DNA from: an uncultured Oscillospiraceae bacterium
Lineage (GTDB): Bacteria > Bacillota > Clostridia > Oscillospirales > Oscillospiraceae
Length of the DNA stretch: 64,000 nucleotides
Assembly (NCBI GenBank): GCA_947625045.1
Contig: CANQMW010000008.1
Location: 36,486 to 100,485 of the forward strand
Reading direction: 5' to 3'
Shown here: piece after piece, positions 8,158-16,698 of the stretch
Position numbering within the stretch: position 1 is the first letter of the stretch
How the letters are laid out: each line of letters starts with the position of its first letter
Position numbers and translations under genes: made by a program
Notes under the pieces: model-generated
Told to the model about the DNA's origin: nothing
The model's database searches: none
What the model saw: the letters and a program-made list of their open reading frames with translations, nothing else

Positions 8158-8970
8158 ATGGACCCGTTGGAGAGATATGAGAACTATAAGGCTATGATCG
8201 ACCTGTGGCTGGCGGGCCGGTTCGTCCCCGCGGGGGACGGCGCCGACGGCCTCAGGGAGGCCATGGTCTACACCCTGATGGCGGGGGGCAAGCGGGTGCG
8301 GCCGGTGCTGTGCCTGGAGTTCGCCCGCATATGCGGCCTGGAGCCGGAGGACGCGGTGCCTGTGGCGTGCGCCGTGGAGCTTCTGCACACCTACAGCCTC
8401 ATCCACGACGACCTGCCCTGCATGGATGACGACGGTGAGCGCCGGGGGAAGCCCGCCAACCACGTAAAATTCGGCGAGAGCACCGCCGTGCTGGCGGGGG
8501 ACTGCCTGCAGGCGGAGGCCTTTGCCGCCGTGTGTGACGCGCCGGTGGACCAGGCGGACCGGTACCGCTGCTGCCAGCTGCTGGCCGCGGCGGCGGGGGT
8601 GCGGGGCATATGCGCCGGTCAGTTCATGGACCTTGCATCCGGCGAGATCACGGCGGAGAGCCTGACCGCCGCAGACGTTTGCAAGACCGCCGCCCTCATG
8701 GCGGCCGCCTGCGCCATGGGCGCGGCCGCGGCCGGGGCGGACGGAGAGACGGTGGCGGCCGCCCGGGATTACGGCGCGGCCCTGGGCATGGCGTTCCAGT
8801 GCCGGGACGACATGCTGGACGGCGACGGCTTCGCGGCCCTGCTGGGGCCGGAGAAGTGCCGGACCATGGCCGAGGGCTATACCCAGGACGCCTACCGGCT
8901 TTTGAACAGGTTCGAGGACATAGAGTTCCTGCAGGAGATGACGGAAAAGCTCTGCGGCAGGACGGCATGA
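8158..8970 (+). CDS. ispA: Polyprenyl (farnesyl/geranyl) diphosphate synthase
   Basis: Short-chain trans-prenyl diphosphate synthase of isoprenoid synthesis, 270 residues. It has LMAGGKRVRP near residue 40, the first Asp-rich motif LIHDDLPCMDDD (about residues 81-92) and the second, FQCRDDMLD (about 213-221). Bulky residues before the first motif fit a farnesyl-length product. Oddly, the second motif runs straight into FAALLGPEKC: the usual loop of about 20 residues carrying conserved GK..G.D and K.TY residues is missing, which explains the shortness. The start at 8158 follows GGAAAGGAGAG. It is the last gene of the xseAB-ispA group before the LRR genes. Confidence 0.9.
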   Translation: MDPLERYENYKAMIDLWLAGRFVPAGDGADGLREAMVYTLMAGGKRVRPVLCLEFARICGLEPEDAVPVACAVELLHTYSLIHDDLPCMDDDGERRGKPANHVKFGESTAVLAGDCLQAEAFAAVCDAPVDQADRYRCCQLLAAAAGVRGICAGQFMDLASGEITAESLTAADVCKTAALMAAACAMGAAAAGADGETVAAARDYGAALGMAFQCRDDMLDGDGFAALLGPEKCRTMAEGYTQDAYRLLNRFEDIEFLQEMTEKLCGRTA

Positions 8971-8992
8971 GATACATCAGGAGGATAATGCT

Positions 8993-11578
8993 GTGAAAAA
9001 GAGAGTATTCAGTTTACTGCTGGCCGCGTGCATGTTCCTTTCCCTGTGTGCGCCCGCCATGGCCGCCGGGGAGGAGATATTTGAGCCGGATGCCCCGGCG
9101 TTCCTGGCCCCGGAAGAGGAGGCGCCCGAGGCGCCTGTGGAAACAGGGGAAGCGGGGACCGCTCCGGCGGATGTGCCGGAGGAGGCTGTAGTGGATTCGT
9201 CGGTGACGGCGCCTGACAAGACGGACGGGCCCATGGCCGCCGCCTCCGGCTCCTGCGGGGCGGATGTGACCTGGAACCTGGCAGGCGGCGTGCTGACCAT
9301 CAGCGGCACCGGTCCCATGACCGATTACAGCGCCCAGATGAACTTTGAGAGCGATCATCATGCTCCGTGGTACGGGGAGTACGTCACCACCTTGGTGATC
9401 GAGGACGGCGTCACGACCATCGGCAATGTGGCCTTCACGGAGCTTACACAGCTGACCAGCGTGACGATCCCCGGCAGTGTGACGGAGATAGGCAATGGCG
9501 CTTTCGACGGCTGCACGAACCTGCCCTCCATCGCCTTGCCCAACGGCCTGAAGGGCATCGGCATGCGGGCGTTCGCTGACTGCCGCGCACTGAAGAGCAT
9601 CAGCCTGCCCGACACCGTGACCTTGGTGAGCTCTGACGCCTTTGCCTTCTGCACGGGGCTCACCTCCGTGAGGCTCTCCAGCGGCATGAAAAGCGTCGCC
9701 ACCCGTGTGTTTGCCGGGTGCTCCGTCCTGCAGACGGTCACCATTCCCAGCGGGATGAAGCTCACCGCCATCGGCGACAGCGCCTTCGACAGCTGCGCCG
9801 GCCTGCAGAGCATCACCATCCCCGGCACCGTCACATCCATCGGCAGCAGCGCCTTCCAGGGCTGCGCGTCTTTGAAGAGCGTGACCATCCCCGCCTCGGT
9901 GCAGACCATCGGGGACTATGCCTTCGCCGACTGCACCAGCCTCTCCAGCGTGACGCTCGTGAGTTCCTCCACCTCGGCGGCGACCACCGCTTTTGAAAAT
10001 ACCCCCTGGCGCAAGGCACAGGGCGATTTCGTCATTGACGGAGGCTATCTCGCGGCCTATCAGGGCCCCGGCGGCAGCGTTTCCATCCCCAGCGGCGTGA
10101 CCACCGTCGGTGAGCGGGCCTTCACGGGCCGCTCTGACGTCACCGCCGTGACCATCCCCTCCACCGTCAGGACCATCGATGACTGGGCCTTCGCGGAGAC
10201 GGGGCTGAAGAGCGTGACCATCCCCAGCGGCGTCACCTCCATCGGGGACGACGCTTTTGAGGGCAGCCTGAGCCTTGCCACCCTGTCCATCCCCGGCACT
10301 GTCACGGAAATAGGCTTTGAGGCCTTCAGCACCTGCGTGGCCCTGACCAGCGTGACCATTCCCGAGGGTGTCAGGACCATCGGCAGCAGCGCGTTCGCGG
10401 GGTGCACGGCGATGCACACCATGACCCTCCCGTCCACTATCACGGATATCGGCCTTGAGGCCTTCAGAGACTGCCTCAAGCTGCGCAAGCTCATCATCAA
10501 CGGCGCGACCTTCACCTATAAGGCAAACGCGTCCGGTGACGGCCACGACGCGTATACCGAGTTCCTGTCCCCGGCGCTCATCGTCTACGGCAGCGGCAGG
10601 GGCAACGCCCAGGCCTATGCCGCGTCCATGGGCGTGAACTATGCCGACATAAGCCAGCAGCACCGTGCCGGCTGGGTCACTGAGGGCGGCTACACCTACT
10701 GCTACGAGGACGGCAAAAGGGTGGCCGACGAGTGGCGGAGCACCGGCGGCACGTGGAAACGGCTGGACGACTATGGCCGCATGATGGTTGGCCTGCAGGA
10801 TATCCATGCCGGCGGCTATGACGACGGACTGTATTACTTCGACTCCCTGGGCGCCATGCAGGTGGGCTGGCAGAGCATCCGGGGCTCCTGGTACTACTTC
10901 AACCAGGACCATGACGGCCGCTACGGCGCGGCCCTGACCGGGTGGGTGAAGCTGAGCGGCAACACCTATTACATGGACCCGGATACCGCCGTCATGTACA
11001 CCGGCTGGCACAACATCGACGGCAAGCGCTACTACTTCAGCGACGGCTCCGTGGAAGCCGCGGGCGTCATGGCCGTGGGCTGGAAGCAGATCGATGGGGT
11101 ATGGTACCTCTTCAATGGGGACGGCTCCTATGTGCGCCAGGCCCAGCCCGGGGAAAACCCCGTGGAGATCAAGCCCCCTGCGGGGGGCACCGGCTGGCGG
11201 TATGTGCCGGAGACGGGGGACTATTACTACTTCAAGGATGGCGTCCGCAAGGGCGACTACTGGGTGGGCTTCGCCGACGGCGCGTCCGCCTGGGCCAACA
11301 ACTGGTACTACGCCGACGCCTCGGGGAAGCTGCTGACAGGGCTTCAGTATCTGGACGACCTCAAGGGCGGCAAGGGCTGGTATATGCTCCAGACCACCGA
11401 TGATCGTGGGGAGATCGGCAAGATGCTCACCGGCTGGCAGTGGACTTACTCTGACGTCGGAACGGGCTATTTCAGCCCCAAATATGGTTCTCAGGGCCTG
11501 TGTACCTACACCGAGGCCTGGGGCAGCTACAACGCAGCCACCGGCCTCTGGGGCGACGGCCTGGCGCATATAGGATAA
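8993..11578 (+). CDS. Secreted BspA-type leucine-rich repeat protein with wall-binding repeats
   Basis: 861-residue exported protein. The signal peptide is residues 1-24, followed by a Pro/Glu/Ala-rich linker to about 80. A block of LRR_5 (BspA/TpLRR-like) repeats of about 23 residues runs from about 130 to 502, with the unit F..C..L.SVTIP..VT.IG..A. After this come Trp/Tyr/Gly-rich choline-binding-like repeats (GWHNIDGKRYYFSDGS type) from about 558 to 719, then a final module (about 725-861). The start is a GTG at 8993 with AGGAGG nine bases upstream; the ATG at 8988 stops at once. Role unknown: adhesion or wall association is likely from the family. No sortase signal is seen. Confidence 0.88.
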   Translation: MKKRVFSLLLAACMFLSLCAPAMAAGEEIFEPDAPAFLAPEEEAPEAPVETGEAGTAPADVPEEAVVDSSVTAPDKTDGPMAAASGSCGADVTWNLAGGVLTISGTGPMTDYSAQMNFESDHHAPWYGEYVTTLVIEDGVTTIGNVAFTELTQLTSVTIPGSVTEIGNGAFDGCTNLPSIALPNGLKGIGMRAFADCRALKSISLPDTVTLVSSDAFAFCTGLTSVRLSSGMKSVATRVFAGCSVLQTVTIPSGMKLTAIGDSAFDSCAGLQSITIPGTVTSIGSSAFQGCASLKSVTIPASVQTIGDYAFADCTSLSSVTLVSSSTSAATTAFENTPWRKAQGDFVIDGGYLAAYQGPGGSVSIPSGVTTVGERAFTGRSDVTAVTIPSTVRTIDDWAFAETGLKSVTIPSGVTSIGDDAFEGSLSLATLSIPGTVTEIGFEAFSTCVALTSVTIPEGVRTIGSSAFAGCTAMHTMTLPSTITDIGLEAFRDCLKLRKLIINGATFTYKANASGDGHDAYTEFLSPALIVYGSGRGNAQAYAASMGVNYADISQQHRAGWVTEGGYTYCYEDGKRVADEWRSTGGTWKRLDDYGRMMVGLQDIHAGGYDDGLYYFDSLGAMQVGWQSIRGSWYYFNQDHDGRYGAALTGWVKLSGNTYYMDPDTAVMYTGWHNIDGKRYYFSDGSVEAAGVMAVGWKQIDGVWYLFNGDGSYVRQAQPGENPVEIKPPAGGTGWRYVPETGDYYYFKDGVRKGDYWVGFADGASAWANNWYYADASGKLLTGLQYLDDLKGGKGWYMLQTTDDRGEIGKMLTGWQWTYSDVGTGYFSPKYGSQGLCTYTEAWGSYNAATGLWGDGLAHIG
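11169..11570 (+). repeat. Near-identical C-terminal module, copy 1
   Basis: About 400 bases encoding the last module of the first LRR protein (from PPAGGTGWRYVPETGDYYYF to GLWGD). The same stretch recurs at 13453-13854 with only scattered differences, far more alike than the LRR parts of the two genes. This points to a recent duplication or gene conversion of the module. Confidence 0.85.
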
Positions 11579-11693
11579 AGCCCGACGGGCGGCGAGAACC
11601 GGCAGTGCCCCGCACGCGGTTGGTGAGCAACGCGAACTTTAGCGGGAGGGGCCCTGTCGGGCGAGGCCGCCCTGGCACCACGTTAGATCGACA

Positions 11694-11722
11694 TGGCAGC
11701 CCCTCCGGGGGCTGCCATTATT
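11694..11722 (+). terminator. Rho-independent terminator after first LRR gene
   Basis: TGGCAGCCCC and GGGGCTGCCA form a ten-base stem around a TCCG loop, followed by TTATTTT. It lies about 115 bases after the stop codon and just before the promoter of the next gene. Confidence 0.75.
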
Positions 11723-11728
11723 TTCTGC

Positions 11729-11757
11729 TTGCGGACAGAAAAAGAATAGTGTACAAT
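11729..11757 (+). promoter_or_regulatory. Promoter of second LRR gene
   Basis: TTGCGG at 11729-11734, 17 bases, TACAAT at 11752-11757. The -35 is weak and the -10 good. It gives a leader of about 30 bases and shows that the second LRR gene can be transcribed on its own. Confidence 0.55.
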
Positions 11758-11795
11758 ACGACATTATCATGTTTTTACGAAAGGAAAAGCTGAGA

Positions 11796-13862
11796 ATGAA
11801 GAGATGGCTCTCCCTTGTATTGGTATCCATCCTGGCTCTGAGCCTCTGTGTCCCCGCTTTGGCGGCGGAAGAGCTCACAGAGCCGGTCGCTCCGCTGCCC
11901 GCGGAGGCGGAGGAGGCTGCGCCGGAAGTCCCGGAGGCTGCTGCGGCTGAACAGCCGGAGGAGCCCGTGCCGGAGGTCCCGAAGGAGGCCACCCTGGCCG
12001 GGGACGAGCCCATGGCCATATCCTCCGGCACCTGCGGGTCGGGCGTCACCTGGGACCTGACGGGCACGACGCTCACTATCAGCGGCACCGGCAGTATGAG
12101 CAATTACAGCGCGGCTACAGACAGATATGCCCCCTGGTACAAGCAGAACGTCACCACTGTGGTGATCGAAAGCGGCGTGACCAGCATCGGAAACGACGCT
12201 TTTATAAAGTGCGGCCAGCTCACCAGCGTCACTATCCCATCCACGGTGACGAGCATCGGCGACGACGCTTTTGGAGAGTGCGGCGCGCTCACGTCCGTCC
12301 GTCTGCCCGAAGGTCTGGAGACCATCGGGGCCAGCGCGTTTACCATGTGCACCGCGCTTACCAGTATCGCCATCCCGTCCACAGTGACGAGCATCGGCGA
12401 CGGGGCCTTTGAGCAGTGCCGCGCGCTCCAGTCCGTCAGTCTGCCCAACGGCCTGGAGTATCTCGGCAACTATGCCTTTCTCGAGTGTACGTCCCTGCAG
12501 AGCATCGCGATCCCGGACACCGTGACGACGGTGGGCGCGTTTGTGTTCAACTACTGCTATGCTCTGACCACCGCTAAGCTGTCCTCCGGGATGTGGCATG
12601 TGGATAAGGGCCTTTTCGCCATGTGCCGGAACCTCAGGACGGTGACTGTTCCCGGCAATGCCAGGTTCGTAGACATCGTCGATAACGCTTTTGAGGGCTG
12701 CGAAAAGCTGGAGAGTATCACCATCCCGTCCACGGTGACAGAGATAGGCGCCAGCGCCTTCCATGGCTGCGCGTCTCTGCAGAGCGTGACCATCCCCGCC
12801 TCGGTGGAGACCATCGGGGGCTATGCCTTCGCCGACTGCACCAGTCTCTCCAGCGTGACGATCGCGAGCGCTTCCACCGTGGCGGAGACCACCGCCTTTG
12901 AAAATACCCCCTGGCGTGATGCTGAGGGCGATTTCGTCATCGAGGACGGCTATCTCGTGGCCTATCAGGGCCCCGGCGGCAGTGTGACCATCCCCTCCAC
13001 GGTGACGGCCATCGGTTCCTATGCCTTCGCCGACCGCACGGACATCACGGCGGTGACCATCCCCTCCAGCGTGAGTGCCATTGATGCGCGGGCTTTTATG
13101 TGCGCCGGCCTTACGAGTGTGACCGTCCCCGCCGGCGTGACGACCATCGGCTATGAGGCGTTTTTGAGCTGTGCCAGTCTTGAGCGGGTGTCCATACCCT
13201 CTACCGTCACAGACATCGGGGAGCGGACCTTCTTTGGGTGCCGGGCGCTGACCGACGTGACCATCGCCCAGGGCGTCAAGACCATCTGGGCGGGCTGCTT
13301 CCGGGCGTGCACGAGCCTGACCAGGATCGTCATCCCCTCCAGCGTCACGTCCATCGGCGAGGACGCCTTTGCCGAGTGCACGGGACTGAAGGAACTGGTC
13401 ATCAACGGCGTCACCTACACTTATGAAGATTATGAAAAGTTCAGCGATATCCAGCCGCCGGCGGGAGGGACCGGCTGGCGGTATGTGCCCCAGACAGGCG
13501 ACTATTACTACTTCAAGGACGGCGTCCGCAAGGGCGACTACTGGGTGGGCTTCGCCGACGGCGCGTCCGCCTGGGCCAACAACTGGTACTACGCTGACGC
13601 CTCGGGGAAGCTGCTCACAGGGCTTCAATACCTGGACGACCTGAAAGGCGGCAAAGCCTGGTATATGCTCCAGACCACCGATGACCGTGGGGAGATCGGC
13701 AAGATGCTCACCGGCTGGCAGTGGACATACTCAGACGTCGGAACGGGCTATTTCAGCTCCAAATATGGTTCTCAGGGCATGTGCACCTGGACCGAAGCCT
13801 GGGGCAGCTACAACGCAGCCACCGGCCTCTGGGGCGACGGATCGGCGCACAGGGGAAGCTGA
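11796..13862 (+). CDS. Secreted BspA-type leucine-rich repeat protein, paralogue
   Basis: 688-residue paralogue of the preceding gene. The signal peptide is residues 1-24, then a Glu/Pro/Ala-rich linker to about 80, LRR_5 repeats from about 116 to 545, and directly the same C-terminal module as the first protein (about 553-688). It lacks the choline-binding-like repeats. The start at 11796 is chosen over an in-frame ATG at 11769 because GAAAGGA lies upstream and the signal peptide then begins MKRWLSLVLVSILALSLCVP. It is probably exported and bound to the surface; the ligand is unknown. Confidence 0.87.
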   Translation: MKRWLSLVLVSILALSLCVPALAAEELTEPVAPLPAEAEEAAPEVPEAAAAEQPEEPVPEVPKEATLAGDEPMAISSGTCGSGVTWDLTGTTLTISGTGSMSNYSAATDRYAPWYKQNVTTVVIESGVTSIGNDAFIKCGQLTSVTIPSTVTSIGDDAFGECGALTSVRLPEGLETIGASAFTMCTALTSIAIPSTVTSIGDGAFEQCRALQSVSLPNGLEYLGNYAFLECTSLQSIAIPDTVTTVGAFVFNYCYALTTAKLSSGMWHVDKGLFAMCRNLRTVTVPGNARFVDIVDNAFEGCEKLESITIPSTVTEIGASAFHGCASLQSVTIPASVETIGGYAFADCTSLSSVTIASASTVAETTAFENTPWRDAEGDFVIEDGYLVAYQGPGGSVTIPSTVTAIGSYAFADRTDITAVTIPSSVSAIDARAFMCAGLTSVTVPAGVTTIGYEAFLSCASLERVSIPSTVTDIGERTFFGCRALTDVTIAQGVKTIWAGCFRACTSLTRIVIPSSVTSIGEDAFAECTGLKELVINGVTYTYEDYEKFSDIQPPAGGTGWRYVPQTGDYYYFKDGVRKGDYWVGFADGASAWANNWYYADASGKLLTGLQYLDDLKGGKAWYMLQTTDDRGEIGKMLTGWQWTYSDVGTGYFSSKYGSQGMCTWTEAWGSYNAATGLWGDGSAHRGS
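13453..13854 (+). repeat. Near-identical C-terminal module, copy 2
   Basis: Second copy of the roughly 400-base module described at 11169-11570. Codon-level differences are few and mostly silent or conservative (for example SPKYGSQGL versus SSKYGSQGM). Confidence 0.85.
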
Positions 13863-13894
13863 TACCAGAGCGGAACAAATATAATACAAAGCGA

Positions 13895-13929
13895 AGACAG
13901 GAGAGCTTTCGGGTTCTCCTGTCTTTTTG
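13895..13929 (+). terminator. Terminator after second LRR gene
   Basis: AGACAGGAGA and TCTCCTGTCT form a ten-base stem with a GCTTTCGGGT loop, followed by five T residues. It isolates the LRR genes from the dxs operon. Confidence 0.9.
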
Positions 13930-13975
13930 GTTACGGATATTATTCATTTTGTAATGAAAATATGCAAGATCGGTC

Positions 13976-14004
13976 TTGAAAATTCAAAAACGGTTTGCTA
14001 TGAT
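13976..14004 (+). promoter_or_regulatory. Promoter of dxs operon
   Basis: TTGAAA at 13976-13981, 17 bases, TATGAT at 13999-14004: a good sigma-A promoter about 48 bases upstream of the dxs start. In related genomes dxs is read from the upstream ispA group; here the LRR genes and their terminators intervene and a separate promoter is present. Confidence 0.7.
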
Positions 14005-14051
14005 ATTTAAACGCGCGATAAACGCCGATGTTACTGTACCTGGAGCGTTAT

Positions 14052-15905
14052 ATGGGCCTGTTGGACAACATCCGTTCCCCCGAGGACGTGAAGGCTCTCC
14101 CGCCTGAGGCGCTGGATGAGCTCTGCCGGGAGATAAGAGAATATCTGGTGGCGTCCGTATCGGAGCACGGAGGGCATCTGGCCTCCAATCTGGGAGCGGT
14201 GGAGCTGACGGTGGCGCTGCATCGGGTCTACGACACCGGCCGGGACCGGCTGGTATTCGACGTGGGCCACCAGTGCTATACCCATAAGCTGCTCACCGGG
14301 CGGCGGGATTTCTCCGGCCTGCGGGAGAAGGGAGGCCTTTCCGGCTTTCCCAAGCCCTATGAGTCCGTCCACGACGCCTTCATCGCCGGCCACGCCTCCA
14401 ACTCCATCTCCGTGGCCCTGGGCATGGCCCGGGCCCGGACGGCTTTGGGGGCGGACTATGACGTGGTGGCCCTCATCGGCGACGGGGCTCTGAACGGAGG
14501 CATGGCCTTCGAGGGCCTGTCCGACGCCGGCCACAGCGGCGAGCCGCTGGTGGTGGTGCTGAACGACAACGGCATGAGCATCAACGAGGGCGTGGGGGGC
14601 CTGGCAGACATGCTGGGCCGCATGCGCACCCGGGTGGAATATATCAAGTTCAAAAAGTGGTACCGGAGCTCCGTACTTCCCAAGATACCCGGCGTTACGC
14701 CCGCTCTGGGGGCCATGAAGAGCTGGCTCAAGGAGCGGATCATCCCGGAGAACATCTTCGACAATCTGGGCTTTGAGTACATCGGGCCCATCAACGGCCA
14801 CGACATCCATAAGGTGGAGAACGCCATCCGCTGGGCCAAGGAATACGGCTCCCCGGTGCTGGTGCACGTCATCACCCAAAAGGGCAGGGGCTACGCCCCC
14901 GCGGAGCAGGCTCCGGAGGCCTTCCATGGGGTGGGGGCCTTCGACGTGAAGAGCGGCGTGCCCAAGTATACAGGGGAGGATTTTTCCTCCGTGTTTGGCC
15001 GGGCGCTGACGGAGATCGCAGGTCAGGACCCCACGGTGGTGGCCATCACCGCCGCCATGAAGGAGGGCACCGGTCTCATCGGCTTCCAGGAGACGTATCC
15101 CGACCGGTTCTTCGACGTGGGCATCGCCGAGGAGCACGCCTGCGCTATGGCGGCGGGCATGGCCGCCCAGGGGCTGAAGCCCGTGTTCGCGGTGTACTCC
15201 ACGTTCCTGCAGAGAAGCTACGACATGCTCATCCACGACGTGGCCCTCATGGGCCTGCACGTGGTGTTTGCCGTGGACCGGGCCGGCATCGTGGGCCGGG
15301 ACGGCGAGACCCATCAGGGCGTGTTCGATCTGTCCTTCCTATCCGCCGTGCCGGGCATGAGGATATACGCCCCTGCCAGCTTCGCAGAGCTTCGCAGCAT
15401 GCTGCGCCGGGCGGTGCTGGAGGATACCGGCCCCGTGGCGGTGCGCTATCCCCGGGGCGGGGAGGGTCCGTTTACGGAGGACACTTCCGCCGATGCGGCC
15501 GCGGCTGTGCTGCAGGGGGACGACGTGACCATCGCCGCCTACGGCACGGAGGTCAACGAGGCCCTGCTGGCCGCCCGGATGCTCCGGGAGGAGGGCGTGT
15601 CCGCCGAGGTCATCAAGCTCAATGTGCTCGCGCCGCTGGACCCTGCGCCGGTGCTGGCGTCTCTCCGCCGGACCGGGGCGCTCCTGGTGGCCGAGGAGGC
15701 CTGCGCCGCCGGATGCGTGGGAGCACAGCTCCTGGCCGCGGCGGAGCAGGCGGGCATCGCGTTGAAGGCGGCCCGGCTCATAAACCTGGGCGAGGGCATA
15801 CTGGAGCACGGCGACCCGGCGGTGCTGCGCCGGGAGAAAAAGCTGGACGGCGGGTCCCTGCGGGCGGCCGTTTTGGAGATGCTGCATGGGAAAGACGAGA
15901 CTTGA
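14052..15905 (+). CDS. dxs: 1-deoxy-D-xylulose-5-phosphate synthase
   Basis: 617-residue thiamine-diphosphate enzyme that joins pyruvate and glyceraldehyde 3-phosphate, the first step of the MEP isoprenoid pathway. It has HLASNLGAVELTVALHRVYD, GHQCYTHKLLTGR, the cofactor motif GDGALNGGMAFEGLSDAGH near residue 143, DNGMSINEGVGG, and the transketolase middle domain with FDVGIAEEHACAMAAGMA. Length is normal. The start at 14052 follows GGAG by six bases; the upstream ATG at 14028 lacks a ribosome site. It overlaps tlyA by 20 bases. Confidence 0.96.
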   Translation: MGLLDNIRSPEDVKALPPEALDELCREIREYLVASVSEHGGHLASNLGAVELTVALHRVYDTGRDRLVFDVGHQCYTHKLLTGRRDFSGLREKGGLSGFPKPYESVHDAFIAGHASNSISVALGMARARTALGADYDVVALIGDGALNGGMAFEGLSDAGHSGEPLVVVLNDNGMSINEGVGGLADMLGRMRTRVEYIKFKKWYRSSVLPKIPGVTPALGAMKSWLKERIIPENIFDNLGFEYIGPINGHDIHKVENAIRWAKEYGSPVLVHVITQKGRGYAPAEQAPEAFHGVGAFDVKSGVPKYTGEDFSSVFGRALTEIAGQDPTVVAITAAMKEGTGLIGFQETYPDRFFDVGIAEEHACAMAAGMAAQGLKPVFAVYSTFLQRSYDMLIHDVALMGLHVVFAVDRAGIVGRDGETHQGVFDLSFLSAVPGMRIYAPASFAELRSMLRRAVLEDTGPVAVRYPRGGEGPFTEDTSADAAAAVLQGDDVTIAAYGTEVNEALLAARMLREEGVSAEVIKLNVLAPLDPAPVLASLRRTGALLVAEEACAAGCVGAQLLAAAEQAGIALKAARLINLGEGILEHGDPAVLRREKKLDGGSLRAAVLEMLHGKDET

Positions 15906-16698
15906 CCAGATCGTGTTTGACCAGGGCCATGCCCCCAGCCGGGAGCGGGCTAAGGCGCTGATCCTGGCGGGGGACGTATATGTGAACGGGGAACGGGTGA
16001 CCCGGCCCGGTGTGACGGTGGACGATACCGCCGCCGTGGAGGTCCGGGGCGCCAAAATGCCCTATGTGAGCCGGGGCGGGCTGAAGCTGGAAAAGGCCCT
16101 GGATACCTTCGGCGTGGACCCCGCGGGGCTCATATGCTTGGACTGCGGCGCCTCCACGGGAGGCTTCACCGACTGCCTTTTGCAGCGGGGCGCGGCCCAT
16201 GTGTACGCTGTGGACGTGGGCTACGGACAGCTGGCCTGGAGCCTGCGGAACGACGGGCGGGTGACGGTGATGGAGCGGACCAACGCCCGGAACCTGACGC
16301 CGGAGATGTTCCCCGGCCCCATGGACTTGGCCGTGATGGATATGTCCTTCATCTCCCTGGGCCTTGTCCTGCCGGCGGTGAAGAGCCTGCTCACGCCTGC
16401 GGGGCAGGTCATATGCCTTGTAAAGCCCCAGTTCGAGGCGGGTCGGGAGAAGGTGGGCAAAAAGGGCGTGGTCCGGGACCCGGCGGTGCATCGGGAGGTA
16501 CTGGAGAACTTCGCCCGGAGCGCCGGTGAGATGGGATTTATCCTGCGGGGCCTGACCTTTTCCCCGGTGCGGGGCCCGGAGGGGAACATAGAATATCTCG
16601 CCTGGCTGGGACTTGACGGCCCCGCCATCGGGCCCGACTTTGCCGGTGTGGTGGAAGCGTCCCATCAGGCGCTGGACGGAAAGGGGAGCGGAACATGA
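15886..16698 (+). CDS. tlyA: TlyA family rRNA (cytidine-2'-O)-methyltransferase
   Basis: 270-residue protein with an S4 RNA-binding domain (about residues 1-60, LDQIVFDQGHAPSRERAKAL) and an FtsJ-like methyltransferase domain with the SAM site LDCGASTGGFTDCLLQRGA near residue 84. TlyA homologues methylate 16S and/or 23S rRNA; the family was once named hemolysin. Its position between dxs and nadK is the conserved one. It overlaps both neighbours, the nadK start as ATGA. Confidence 0.93.
   Translation: MGKTRLDQIVFDQGHAPSRERAKALILAGDVYVNGERVTRPGVTVDDTAAVEVRGAKMPYVSRGGLKLEKALDTFGVDPAGLICLDCGASTGGFTDCLLQRGAAHVYAVDVGYGQLAWSLRNDGRVTVMERTNARNLTPEMFPGPMDLAVMDMSFISLGLVLPAVKSLLTPAGQVICLVKPQFEAGREKVGKKGVVRDPAVHREVLENFARSAGEMGFILRGLTFSPVRGPEGNIEYLAWLGLDGPAIGPDFAGVVEASHQALDGKGSGT

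Noticed and set aside
11581..11722. T-box-like leader: TGGCACCACG at 11673-11682 followed by a terminator hairpin
   Set aside because: The motif matches the T-box antiterminator core, but the flanking AGGG is absent, no specifier stem is evident, the terminator does not overlap the motif, and the downstream gene is an LRR surface protein.
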